The notes beneath the pieces are model-generated. The model did no database searches, was not told the origin of the DNA, and saw only the letters and a program-made list of their open reading frames with translations. Shown here one piece after another: positions 26,227-36,347 of a stretch of 64,000 nucleotides of DNA; positions within the stretch are counted from its first letter, which is position 1; the number at the start of each line of letters is the position of its first letter. Made by a program: the position numbers and the translations under genes. Location: positions 105,940 through 169,939 of the forward strand of contig CAVZCK010000028.1 of NCBI GenBank assembly GCA_963773735.1, written 5' to 3'. The DNA comes from CAVZCK01 sp963773735. Lineage in GTDB: Bacteria > Pseudomonadota > Alphaproteobacteria > Rhizobiales > Rhodomicrobiaceae.

Positions 26227-28213
26227 TCAGAAATGGATGCCGCGCATCAGTTGCGTGAAAGCCACCTGATCCGCCGTAGGCTCCTGCGCCTGCTTCTCGC
26301 CTTTGGCAGCGGCGGAGTTGGGGAACATCCGGAACATCGTGTTATTCACGATCTGCGCGAGCTGCGGCGCGACCGCATGTACGACCTGGCCGAAAATCCC
26401 GAGGCGTGTCGCCAGACGGACCGGCCGCCGCGTGATCGCCTCGGCGACGAGTTCCGCCGCTTCTTCGGGCGTCTGCGCCGGGACGTGATCGTAGAACTTG
26501 GTCGGCGCGATCATCGGGGTTCGCGTGAGCGGCATGTTGATCGTCGTGAATTCGACGCCCCGATCCAGATATTCCGCCGCCGCGCAGCGGGTCCACGCCT
26601 CCAGCGCCGCTTTGGATGCGATGTAAGCGGAGAAATGTGGCGCACTCGCGAGGACACCGATCGAGGAGATGTTGATGATGTGGCTGCGCCGGTTCTTCTG
26701 CGCCATGTGGGGCAGAAGCCCGAGCGTCACGCGAAGCGCACCAAAATAGTTGATGGCCATCGTGCGCTCGAAATCGTGGAAGCGGTCGTAGGAATTCTCA
26801 ATCGAACGGCGGATCGAATGGCCGGCATTGTTGATCAGGATATCGACGTTGCCATGATCATTTATCAGCTTGCGGACGAGGTCGCTGCATTCAGCTTCGT
26901 CGACGATGTCGGCCCGGTAAGTGATGATCTCAAGCCCGCGCTTTGCTGCCTCCCGCCGTGTCTCATCCAGCCTTTCCGCATCGCGCGCGACCACGATGGT
27001 CGTGGCGCCCGCTTCGGCGACCTTCATCGCCGTCGCTTTGCCGATCCCCGAGGAGCCGCCGGTGATGAGCACCACGCGCCCGCTCACCTGCGCCCGCAGA
27101 GACCGGTCGATATGGAGATCGGGGTCGAGATGCCGCTCCCAATAGTCCCAAAGCCGCCATGCGTAGTCCTCAAGCGGGGGGACCTTGATGCCGGCCGGAG
27201 CGAGCCGGCGCTCGGCCTCGCGCGTGTCGAAGCGCGTCGGATAGTTGATGAAGGTGAAAATACTCGTCAGGCAGGTCCAGATCCTTCATCAGCCTTTTGT
27301 AGATGCGGCGCGCCGGCGTTAGCGCCCAAAGTCCCTGGACCAAACCGCGCGGCACGAGATTGAAGAGAGCGGCATTGATCCTCAGGCCGGGCCGCGGCGC
27401 GTGCGCCGCCTCGAAGAAGATTCTGAGAATGTCGCCGACGCGGCGCGGTTCGGGATCGGTCAGGTGATAGCAGGCTCCGTCCCCGTCCGGCAGATGAGCC
27501 AGATGGTCGACCGCCGCCACCACGAAATCGACGGGAACGAGATTGATCCTTCCGCCCTCGATGCCCACGATCGGTACCCAGGGCGGCAGCAGCGCCCTAG
27601 TCTTCTGGATCAGCTTGAAGAAATAATAGGGGCCGTCGATCTTATCCATCTCGCCGGTCTGGGAGTCGCCGACGACAAGACCCGGCCGGTAGATCCGCCA
27701 CGGAATCCTGCAATCCTGGCGAACGAGCTTTTCCGACTGGTGCTTGCTGGCGAAATAGGGATGCTCAAGACCGTGCGCCTCCTCGAACATGTCCTCGCGG
27801 AAGATGCCCTCATAGAGCCCGGCGGCGGCGATTGAGCTCATGTGATGGAAGCGTGCCGCGCCGATTGCCTCGGCCAGATCGAGAGCGTTGCGCGTCCCCT
27901 CGACATTGGCGGTCATCTCAAGTTCGGGGTCGGCCTGAAGGTTGTAGACGGCGGCAAGGTGGAAAAAGTGATCGATTTTGCCCTTCAGCCGCGCGCGGTC
28001 TTTTGCCGAGATGCCAAGGCGGGGCTTGACGAGATCCCCGAAGACGGGGATCGCGCGCTCTTCGTCTGCGCTCCAATAGCTGCGCAGCGCCGCGATGCGC
28101 TCCGGCGAGGTGTCGCGCATCAGGAAATACACCTGTGAGCCGGGCCGGGCGAGTAACCGGCGTACCAGCCGCTTGCCGATAAAGCCGCTGGCGCCGGTCA
28201 CTAGATAAATCAT
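26227..28213 (-). CDS. Two-domain acyl reductase / short-chain dehydrogenase fusion (one frameshift)
   Basis: About 661 residues after removing one extra T near 27257. The first half (residues about 1-360) is an extended SDR of the fatty-acyl-CoA-reductase (NAD_binding_4/Male sterility) type: VTGASGFIGKRLVRRLL, then YFASKHQSEKLVR with the catalytic Tyr and Lys. The second half is a classical SDR: VVLITGGSSGIGKATA, NNAGHSIRR, and SSIGVLASAPHFSAYIASKAA with Ser-Tyr-Lys. The restored junction reads EYFTFINYPTRFDTREAE. Such fusions are found with storage-lipid genes and are proposed to reduce acyl-CoA to aldehyde and alcohol. The start is ATG 28213 with AGGAG 7 bases upstream. Confidence 0.85.
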
Positions 28214-28378
28214 GTCGCATCTCCTGGCTTGTCCCAACAATAGGTCGCCGAAGCCGCCGCGGTTTTGACGCGGATCAATTCGGGCAGGGTGCGGACGAAC
28301 TATATTTTGTCATTCAAACACCCGGTCGTTTGAACACAGCAGAGTGCCGGACCCTCATCAAAGCGCAGGAGTTAAGAA

Positions 28379-28837
28379 ATGGCAAAGAAGTTAAATGCCC
28401 TTGCGGGCATAGAGTCGGAGAGCGGATTGGCGGCCACCATTCGCGAATCGGCCCATAATATTTGGCTTGCAGGGCTAGGCGCATTCGCCAAGGCCCAGTC
28501 GGAAGGCGGAAAAGTCTTCGATGCGCTGGTCAAGGAAGGCGAGGTCGTTCAGCAGCGCGCGAGGAAAGCGGCCGACGACAAGATGGCGGACTTCAATGCA
28601 ACGGCAAGCGGGACATGGGAGAAGCTTGAGCAGGTGTTCGAGGATCGCGTTGCGCGTGCCCTGCGCACCCTCGGCGTGCCTACCGATAAAGACATCCAAA
28701 AGCTTTCGGAGAGGGTCGCGGAACTGACCGCCGTCGTCGAGAAACTATCGGCCGCGGAAAGAAAGTCCGGCGGGAGCCATGGCGCGCACGGCAAGGAAGT
28801 AAGCCCTGGCGGCGAAGGTGCGGCAACGGCCCGGTAG
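28379..28837 (+). CDS. Phasin (PhaF/PhaI-type granule-associated protein)
   Basis: A 152-residue amphipathic helical protein. The start carries the phasin signature (IRESAHNIWLAGLGAFAKAQSEGGKVFDALVKEG), followed by a long charged helix with coiled-coil-like LSERVAELTAVVEKLSAAER near the end, as in the PhaF/PhaI family. Phasins coat polyhydroxyalkanoate or neutral-lipid granules. GCGCAGGAG precedes the ATG by about 7 bases. It is divergent from the reductase gene and just upstream of the patatin gene. Its position in a wax-ester locus suggests it may coat lipid droplets rather than, or as well as, PHA granules. Confidence 0.88.
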   Translation: MAKKLNALAGIESESGLAATIRESAHNIWLAGLGAFAKAQSEGGKVFDALVKEGEVVQQRARKAADDKMADFNATASGTWEKLEQVFEDRVARALRTLGVPTDKDIQKLSERVAELTAVVEKLSAAERKSGGSHGAHGKEVSPGGEGAATAR

Positions 28838-28900
28838 TGCCGGGGCGGCCAGAACGCAGGCGGATATATCGTCTCTGATGGCGCACGAGGGAGAGCAAGT

Positions 28901-30158
28901 GTGAGCCGCAATACAATCGGCATTGCTCTTGCAGGAGGCGGCCCGCTCGGCGCCATCTACGAAATCGGCGCGCTCGTCGCGCTCGACGAGGCTCTCGGCG
29001 GCATCGACCTTACGGCTTGTGACGTCTATGTCGGCGTGAGTTCGGGGGCCTTTCTCGCCGCCGGGCTTGCCAATGGGCTGAAGCCGCGGACGATGTACGA
29101 GATGTTCATCGCGACCGAAGGCGCAGAGGACCCGTTCGAGCCGGAGACACTTCTGCGTCCGGCCATCGGAGAATATGGCCGGCGGCTTGCGGGCCTGCCG
29201 GGCCTCATTCTGTCGGCGACGCGCAGCTATCTGGAGGCGCCCTATTCGCGCGGCTTTTTCGAGTTGTTTCAGCGGGTCGCGCGGGCGATGCCAACCGGGA
29301 TCTTTGACAACGCGCGGATCGGCCAGTATCTACGCCGCCTGTTCGATGCGCCAGGCGCGGACCAATGATTTTCGCCAGCTTAGGCATAAACTTTTCCTCG
29401 TTGCGACCGATCTGGATACCGGCACTCCGGTACCGTTCGGCGCGCCAGGATGGGATGATGTCCCGATCTCCCTGGCCGTCCAGGCGAGTTCGGCCCTGCC
29501 CGGCCTGTTTCCGCCCGTCGAAATCGGCGGGCGTCATTATGTCGACGGGGCGCTGGTCAAGACGCTCCATGCCTCTGTTGCGCTCAAGGAAGGGGCAAAG
29601 CTGCTCCTGTGCATTAACCCGCTGGTCCCGTTCGATGCCAAGATCGCCCCGAAGCAGCGGCGGGGCAAGCCGATTTCGCTCATCGAGGGCGGGCTGCCGG
29701 CGGTCCTTGCGCAGACATTCCGCTCGATCATCTATTCGCGCATGCAGGTTGGCATGAGCCGCTATGAAAGCGAGTTCCCGGATGCCGACGTGGTGCTGTT
29801 CGAGCCGAGTCCGGGCGACACCGAGCTATTCTTTGCCAACGTCTTCAGCTATGTCGATCGCGAGCGGCTGTCCGAACACGCCTATCAGAGAACGCGGGCT
29901 GAGCTGTTGCGCCGTTATGACGAACTTGCGCCGATCTTCCACCGTCACGGCATCTCCATTCGCCGCACCGTGCTGACGGACACGCAGCGCACGCTGTCTG
30001 GAAACGTCGAAAGGGCCATTGGGAGACTGGGCGGCCGACTGACGCGCGTGACCGCACAGCTCAACCGCATTCTACGGCGCCTTGACGATGTGCTTCAGTC
30101 GCGCGACGCCCGCGACGCCGCGGCAATCGCGCGCGGCAGCCGGCGGCGGCTTGGATGA
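28901..30158 (+). CDS. Patatin-like phospholipase (one frameshift)
   Basis: A lipid acyl hydrolase of about 418 residues with the patatin fold: the anion-hole loop IALAGGGPLGAIYEIGAL, nucleophile elbow GVSSGAF and the dyad Asp in YVDGALV. The C-terminal ~150 residues are helical and basic. One extra base near 29357 breaks DAPG from RTNDFRQLRHKLF. The start is GTG 28901 with GAGGGAG 6-9 bases upstream; it follows the phasin gene by 63 bases. A phasin-patatin pair would fit mobilisation of a coated lipid store. Confidence 0.87.
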
Positions 30159-30230
30159 TGCCACGAGCATACAGGGCAGCCGGGCGATCGGCGGCCCGCA
30201 GGCGTTCCTATGGTGCAAGGAGGCAGGATA

Positions 30231-31088
30231 ATGGCAAGCAGCCATGCGCAGTGGGCGCCGTTTCCACATGACGCCAAACCTTTTGACTATGGCGGCGCAA
30301 AGCTGAAGAAGCATTGGGCGCGGCTGCATCGCGGTGACTGCGAGCCCTACCCCGACGAGCAGATGCTGCAACGCCTTGTCAAGGCGCATCCCGCCCTTGA
30401 GCCATCCGTCGCGCTCAAGACCGGCGCCAAAGATTTGCAGGACGCCTGGCGCGCCTATCATCGCGGTGATTTCAGCACGGCGGTGGAACAAGGGCTCTCG
30501 GTCGGCCGCCTCGGCTATGGCGTCGCCAACAAATCGGCCAATATCTACGCGACCTATCTCGAGAAGGATGAAGATCGCAAGCGCGCCGTGCTGATCGAGG
30601 CGGCACAGCGGGCCGAGGATATCCAGTCCTGCGCGCCAAACATCCCCAACGCCTGGTATTTTCACGCCCAGGCGCTTGGCCGCTACAGCCAGGCCGTCTC
30701 AGTGACGAAAGCGCTCGCGGAAGGGCTCGGAGGCAAGATCAAGGGGAGCCTGGAGCGGACGCTGGAGTTGGAGCCCGGGCACGCCGACGCGAATATCGCG
30801 CTGGGGCTCTACCATGCACTGGTGATTTAAAAGATGGGCCGCACGCTCGGTGCCCTCACCTACGGGGCCAGCACGCAGGATGGGCTCGACCATTTTGAGA
30901 AGGCCTTGAGGCTCAATCCGGATTCGGCCATCGCCCGCATCGAATATGCGAACGGCCTCGTCATCATGTGCGGCAAATCGAAAATGCCCGAGGCGATCCG
31001 GCTCTACCAAGAGGCGGCGGCCCGTGAGCCGCTCGATGCGATGGAGCGGCTCGACGTTGAGCTTGCGAAGGCGGAGCTTGAGGATTGA
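30231..31088 (+). CDS. TPR-type repeat protein with an in-frame stop
   Basis: About 285 codons in one frame, interrupted only by TAA at 30828-30830. Before it are helices typical of tetratricopeptide-like repeats (DLQDAWRAYHRGDFSTAVEQGL and PNAWYFHAQALGRYSQAVSV). After it, DGLDHFEKALRLNPDSAIARIEYANGL continues the repeats. The break falls at HA-LVI-stop-KMGRTLG, where relatives read as one protein. ATG 30231 has AAGGAGG 8 bases upstream. It probably acts as a protein-interaction adaptor in the cytosol. The stop could be an error or a recent nonsense change; the downstream ATG would give only an 84-residue fragment. Confidence 0.6.
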
Positions 31089-31108
31089 TCCTCGCAGATC
31101 GACACCGC

Positions 31109-32657
31109 TCAGCGCGGCGCAGCCTTCTTCTTGGAGCCGCGCGCCTTCGACGTCCGTGTCGGCGGAGACCGTCGCAGCGTGGCCTGGCGCACAGGTAGCT
31201 CCTGTTCGCCCTTTACATCGGCCGCTATTGCCGCGCTCGGCGCTGCGCCCGCTGAAACGGCACCCCAGGGCTCGATCAGCACATAATAGAGCAACTGCTC
31301 GAATTCGGTGGCAAAACGGGCGATGACAGCCTCGGGATCGGGGATGACGGCGGCGTCGGTCATGACGCCGAACTGAACTTGGCCATCGAAGGAGAGGATC
31401 GATACGCCCATCGCAATGTCACCGGGCTGCGGCACCCAGAACATCACCTGCCGCAGACGGGACCCGGCGAGATAAAGTGGATGCTGCGGTCCGGGCACAT
31501 TCGTCATCACCGCACTCGCCCGGCTGAGCAGCAATCCGAACAGCCGGTCCTGTACGAGGCGCGGCGCGTAGCCCAGTGCGGTGATGAGCCCGAGTGTCAC
31601 GACCGCCTCATTGGACTTTTTCAGGTCCTCCATGCGGCGGCGGATCTCGTAGAGGCGGGCGAGCGGGTTCTCGATACCAACGGGCAACTCCAGCGCCACG
31701 ACGCCGAACTGATTGCCCATCTGCAAGCCTTGCTCCTCGCCACGGAGATTGACCGGAACCAGCGCGCGCACGTCGACACCTCGGGTCGGGTCGCCCTTTC
31801 CGGCCAGATAGGCGCGCAGTGAGCCCGCGACGGCCGCCAGCAACATGTCGTTGATCGAACAGCCGAGAATGCGGCTCACCACCTTCACCTCCGGCAGCGC
31901 GATCGGATCGGTCCAGGCGACGCGCTTCTGCCCGCTCGGTTTGCCTTTGAAGCGCGTCGGGCTGTCCTGCGGCATGAACAGCAGGTAGGCCAATTCTCCT
32001 GCGACGCCGACGCCTTCGCGCACCGTCTCGCCCGGACGCCCGGCCCGCTCGCGCGCCTGGCGCCAGACCTGGCGCGAGAGGTGCAGCCCGTCCTCGACAA
32101 AGCCGCGTCAGCGTTGTGAGATAGTCCTGCCAAGGCGTGGCCCGGCGAACGGCCTGTGCGCCACTATCGCCGAGGCGGTGCGTGCGACCGTCGGCGGCGG
32201 GCTCGTTGTCCGTCAGGGAGAGCATCACGCCGATGAGTGCGATTCCGTCGGCGATCGCATGGTGAATGCGCGCGACCACCGCCGCACCGCCTTGAAACTT
32301 CTCGACGATATGGAATTCCCAGAGCGGGTGGGTCTGGTCGAGCTGCTCCGAAGCCAGCTCGGCGACGAAGCGTTGCAGCTCAGCCTTGCCTCCGCGGCCC
32401 GAAAGGCGCAGACGCTTGATGTGGCGATTAAGGTTGAAAAACGGATCGGGCGACCACCAGTAGCCGGTCGCACGCTTCTCGATCCTCTGGTGGAAGCGCG
32501 GGATTGCAAGCAGCCGATCGGCGATGGTCCGCTCAAGCCGGTCCAGATCAACGGGTCCTTGGAGCATCAAAACGCCAACGATGACCATCGGATTGGCGGG
32601 CTGCTCCATGCGCAGCCACGTCGTGTCAGCCGGGCTCATCGGCTCGCTTCTTATCAT
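31109..32657 (-). CDS. Wax ester synthase / diacylglycerol acyltransferase (one frameshift)
   Basis: A bifunctional WS/DGAT enzyme of about 515 residues that joins acyl-CoA to fatty alcohols (wax esters) or diacylglycerol (triacylglycerol). The catalytic motif HHAIADG (HHxxxDG) is present, with ATWLRMEQ-like N-terminal PADTTWLRMEQPANPM. The C-terminal family blocks SINDMLLAAVAG, DVRALVPVNLR and TNVPGPQHPLYLAG are also present. One extra T near 32103 breaks TRL from VEDGLHLSRQVW. The tail is Lys/Arg/Ala-rich. It starts at ATG 32657, or possibly 32639. It is the key biosynthetic gene of the neutral-lipid locus. Confidence 0.9.
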
Positions 32658-32828
32658 GATCGCACACCTTACACAGCCGCTTCACGCCAGCACCGCCGAC
32701 GCTGCTTGCACAGCGAACATGAAACGGATGACGTGGCGCTTGCGGCTTCACAGCGAATTGCCGCGGTCTTTAGAAATCTTGCGGTGTCCACCTTCCTCAG
32801 ACTAAAGCAGAATGATAAACAACGACCT

Positions 32829-33533
32829 ATGGCAAACAAGGAAGAAATCGTTGAACGCTTGGTTAAGCAGCTCGACGCGGCCCATGAGGTCAGGACTTCG
32901 CTGAAAAGTGACGCCGTGACGGCCACACGCCGCGAGCGCTTGCGCGAATGGCAGGCCGAGCGCCTATCGCGAACTCACGCGGACCTGCTGACGAACCCTC
33001 GCTCCCAGGCCACGGCCTTATTCTTCCTCACCGATATTTATGGCCCCAAGGATCTCAGCCAGCACGAGGAAGACGTGCGGCGTATCCTCCCGGTGATGAC
33101 GCGCGTGTTGCCGGCGACCGGCCTCGAAACGGTCGCAGACGTCTTTGAGCTGAATGCGCTTTCGGAGCGTCTCGACGGTGCCATGGTCCGCGCTCTGGAA
33201 TCTGCGGCGGATCATCTGACGCCTGCGGACTATGGCCGCGCCTACCGCCAGGTCGGCAGGCGGGCGGACCGCGAGCGCCAGATCGATCTGATCGACCAGC
33301 TCGGACACAGCCTTGACCGGCTGACGCGAAGCTCATTCATCGGCATGGCGCTTTCGACCATGCGAAAACCTGCCCTTGTTGCCGGACTCGGCGGATTGCA
33401 GGACTTCCTGGAGCGCGGCTATAAGGCCTTCCGTAAAATAGGGCGGGCGGACGAGTTCATAGAATCAATCGTTACGCGCGAACGGCAATTGCTCGAAGCG
33501 CTATTTGCGGGCGATGATGCGCTATTATCATGA
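32829..33533 (+). CDS. Conserved hypothetical protein
   Basis: A 234-residue, mostly helical, charged protein without signal peptide or membrane segments. Noticeable blocks are ATALFFLTDIYGPKDLSQHEEDVRRILPVMTRVLP and a C-terminal GLQDFLERGYKAFRKIGRADEFIESIVTRE. The FFLxDIYGPxD stretch looks like a conserved core, but I cannot name the family. The ATG at 32829 is taken as start; no clear ribosome-binding site is seen. It is divergent from the wax ester synthase and its stop overlaps the tail of the MFS gene by 6 bases. Its place in the lipid locus is the only functional hint. Confidence 0.65.
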   Translation: MANKEEIVERLVKQLDAAHEVRTSLKSDAVTATRRERLREWQAERLSRTHADLLTNPRSQATALFFLTDIYGPKDLSQHEEDVRRILPVMTRVLPATGLETVADVFELNALSERLDGAMVRALESAADHLTPADYGRAYRQVGRRADRERQIDLIDQLGHSLDRLTRSSFIGMALSTMRKPALVAGLGGLQDFLERGYKAFRKIGRADEFIESIVTRERQLLEALFAGDDALLS

Positions 33534-34742
33534 CGGAGCCGCGCTACGGGTCCGCGACGCGATGCTCACGAGAGCCGCCGCAACAATCGCAAAGCCGGCG
33601 CCGGTGAGAAACGTCGCGGCCGGGCTGACCTCCACCCAGATGATGCCTGCGGCTGCGCTTGCGATCAGCATGGCAACGCCCGTGGCGAGGTTGAACAATC
33701 CGAAGGCCGATCCGCGCAAAGCCTCGGGCGCGTGCTCGGCGACAAGCTTGGCGAGTAATCCCTGTGTGAGCGCCAAATGCGCGCCCCACAATGCAATGCC
33801 GAGAAACGCCCCAAACACTCCCGGCGCAAAGGCAAGCGCCAAGTCAGCGCCGATGAGCGCGGCAAGTCCCCAAAGCAGCAGAGGCGCGGGCGGGGCCCGG
33901 TCCGACCAAACTCCCGCCGGATAGGCGCCAAGCGCATAAACAATGTTCATCACCACGAAAACCAGCGGCGCGTAAGCCAGCGGCAAGCCTTCGCGATTTG
34001 CCTTGAGCACAAGGAAGGCTTCGCTGAAACGCGCCAGCGTAAAGACGATACCGACCACAACCACGAGCCAGAACGAACGCCCCAGCTGCCGCAGATGTGC
34101 CGGGCGAATGGGCGGACGCGCCCGGCCCAGCTCCGGACGTAGCCATGCGATCTTCGACGCCCAGGATGACGCACAGGACGGCAAGCGCGCCGGGAATGAT
34201 GGCGAACCAGAACACGGCACGTATGTTATCCGCAAATAGCCACATGAGCCCGATTGCCAATAACGGGCCGGCAAAGGCGCCGACCGTGTCGAGCGCCTGA
34301 CGCATGCCATAGGCTCGGCCGCGAATGGCGTCGGGCGTCACATCGGCGACAGCGCGTCACGCGGTGCATCGCGAAGGCCTTTGCCGATGCGGTCGGCAAA
34401 GCGCGCGGCAAAGACAATGAGCGGCGTGGTGGCGAGCGCAAAGAAAGGCTTGGACAGCGCGCCCAATCCGTAGCCCATCAAGATCAGTGGCTTACGCCGC
34501 CCGAACCAGTCGGAAAGATAGCCCGAGAATAGCTTCACAATCGATGCTGTCAATTCAGCGACGCCCTCGATCAGGCCGACCAGGGCAACGCTCGCACCCA
34601 ACGTGACCGTGAGGAAGAGGGGCAGAAGCGCATGGATCATCTCGGAGGAGGTATCCATCAAGAGGCTCACCAGGCCGAGCACCCAAACCGTTCGCGGAAT
34701 GGCCAGACGTCCTGTCGCTTGCCGCTTCGATGAATGATCCAT
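33528..34742 (-). CDS. MFS transporter (two frameshifts)
   Basis: About 404 residues with roughly 12 hydrophobic segments. The start MDHSSKRQATGRLAIPRTVWVLGLVSLLMDTSSEMIHALLPLFL and the loop SDWFGRRKPLILMGYGLG are typical of the major facilitator subgroup annotated as multidrug or sugar-like exporters. Breaks near 34355 (after RDAL) and 34155 (after GVEDR) are each explained by one extra base. An in-frame ATG at 34760 would add six residues. It is convergent with the conserved hypothetical gene. The substrate is unknown; it may belong to the lipid locus only by position. Confidence 0.8.
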
Positions 34743-34848
34743 CCGGTGACCGCGTTTCATTTAGAGCTGGATTCGCAAGCGACGCGCGCACCCACGCGGC
34801 GGACAAGCGGCCCGGCACGCGTCCGGCATGTAAGCGGGAAAACGGTCG

Positions 34849-35199
34849 CTATTCGGCAGCGGGCTTATATCCGGGCTCGATCAGTGCGGCAGTGGTCTCG
34901 CGTTTCGCTCTCACAATGAAATGAATATTCCGGGCGTAGATGAAAAGCCCAGAGCCTTGGCCGAGGATGAAGACCGGGTCCATGCGATAGATGGCGTAGA
35001 CGAACAGCATCAGGCCGCCGAGAAAGCTGAAATACCAGAAGGTCTCCGGCACAACGCTGCGCCGCGCTTTTTCGCTGGCGAGCCACTGGATGATGAAGCG
35101 CATTGAGAACATGGCTTGCGCGGTGAAGCCGACCGTGAGCCAGATCAGCTCGGTCATTGAAATGTTCGCCCACCACGTTGCCAAATTCGAAAAGGTCAT
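34849..35199 (-). CDS. Lipid A biosynthesis N-terminal (LABN) domain membrane protein
   Basis: A 116-residue protein with three predicted membrane helices. It carries the LABN signature: AQAMFSMRFIIQWLASEKARRSVVPETFWYFSFLGG, then MDPVFILGQGSGLFIYARN. This small integral protein usually lies between a GT2 polyprenyl-phosphate glycosyltransferase and an ArnT-like transferase, as it does here, and probably helps build or flip the polyprenyl-linked sugar used on lipid A or another envelope lipid. The start is ATG 35199; an internal ATG at 35157 is an alternative. It follows the GT2 stop by 41 bases. A truncated paralogue lies at 20040-20190. Confidence 0.88.
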   Translation of the reverse strand: MTFSNLATWWANISMTELIWLTVGFTAQAMFSMRFIIQWLASEKARRSVVPETFWYFSFLGGLMLFVYAIYRMDPVFILGQGSGLFIYARNIHFIVRAKRETTAALIEPGYKPAAE

Positions 35200-35240
35200 C
35201 GAGGCTCTCGCTTGAATTTCCCGTTGAAGCCAAAACCTGC

Positions 35241-36030
35241 TTATTCTCCAGCCGCATGGCGGGCGCGGGGCGCGTCGCCGCGCTGCGCCTCAGCGACGCG
35301 CCGCACGCGCGCGGAGTCTTCCGTGATCGGCGGCACTTTGGTGCGCTTGCGCAGCCAGACGACACCGAAAAGATCGTAAAGCCCCGTCAGCGCGCGGCCG
35401 AAATTGGTGTATTTCGACTGCCCGGCAAGCCGTGCCCGGTCGTTTACCGGCTCATAGGCGACGCGGTAACCGTTCATCAGGAACAGCGCCGGCATGAAGC
35501 GGTGCATCGAGGTGAAGAACGGCAGGCGCAGATAGGCCTCGCGCCAATAGACCTTGATGCCGCAGCCGCTATCGGGACAATTATCCTTGAACGCAGCATT
35601 GCGGATGCGATTAGCAATCACCGAAGCGAGCTTGCGTGATCCGACGGCCTTGCGCTTCGCCCGCACGCCGCCGACCATGACCGGGCCTGTCATTGATATT
35701 GGCGCCGAGGCGCGCAAGCAGGTTCGGGATGTCGTGCGGATCGTTCTGGCCGTCGCCATCCATGGTCGCGATGATCGGGCCGCTCGCGGCAAGCACGCCA
35801 GTCCGGATCGCGGCGCTCTGGCCCGATCGTATGCCGTGGCGGAGATAGCGCAGGCCGGGATAGCGGGCGATCAGCGCCTTGATCTCATCGCCGGTTGCGT
35901 CGTCGCTGCAATCGTCCACGACGATGACTTCGGCGAGGCGGTCGCCAGGGATCGCAGCGTAGGTCTCCTCGATCAGGCGGCCGATATTGCCTGCTTCGTT
36001 CAAAGCCGGAATGACGACGGAAACGCTCAT
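35241..36030 (-). CDS. Family 2 glycosyltransferase, DPM1/ArnC-like (one frameshift)
   Basis: About 262 residues. The GT-A nucleotide-sugar site is VSVVIPALNEAGNIGRLIEE, with the metal-binding motif ATMDGDGQNDP (DxD). Further on are KDNCPDSGCGIKVYWREAYLRLPFF and RFMPALFLMNGYRVAYEPVNDRARLAGQSKYTNFGRA, typical of dolichyl/undecaprenyl-phosphate sugar transferases (ArnC, DPM1). One extra base near 35687 breaks NDRP from VMVGGVRAK. It makes the polyprenyl-phosphate sugar donor for the neighbouring GT39 enzyme. It starts at ATG 36030 with GAGGGG upstream and is divergent from GT39 across two palindromic elements. Confidence 0.87.
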
Positions 36031-36171
36031 CAGCGCCCCTCAACGATGCGTCCGGCGCGCTCTGCCCCGGAAGTGCCTATCCCCAAGGCTGCAATTATCA
36101 GGCTTTCGCGATGCAGCACAACCGGATAAATAGCCCTGGCTGTTGGGAGAATTGTGGCAAACGCCATAGCA

Positions 36172-36249
36172 CTAGTGGAGCGAATTTGACATTTGAGTTT
36201 CGCCTGCTGCGAGCTCGCGCTCAAATGTCAAATTCAAAAGCTCCACTAG
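36172..36249. repeat. 78-bp CTAG palindromic element 2
   Basis: Outer arms CTAGTGGAGC / GCTCCACTAG, a one-sided 4-nt insertion AAAA on the right, inner arms GAATTTGACATTTGAG / CTCAAATGTCAAATTC and a centre with CTGCTGCGAGC. The architecture is the same as 12820-12896 and, in inverse orientation, 36263-36339. It lies between the divergent GT2 and GT39 genes. Confidence 0.78.
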
Positions 36250-36262
36250 GATCATAAAGTTG

Positions 36263-36339
36263 CTAGTGGTCCTTTTGATTCCGGCATTTGCTCTCGAGCG
36301 TGCTGCAAGCGGATACAAATGCCGGAATCGGACCACTAG
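36263..36339. repeat. 77-bp CTAG palindromic element 3
   Basis: Outer arms CTAGTGGTCC / GGACCACTAG, a one-sided TTTT on the left (AAAA on the right when read on the other strand), and inner arms GATTCCGGCATTTG / CAAATGCCGGAATC. The centre GTGCTGCAAGC reads GCTTGCAGCAC on the other strand. It is 13 bases from element 2 and inverted relative to it. Confidence 0.78.
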
Positions 36340-36347
36340 CCGGCGGG

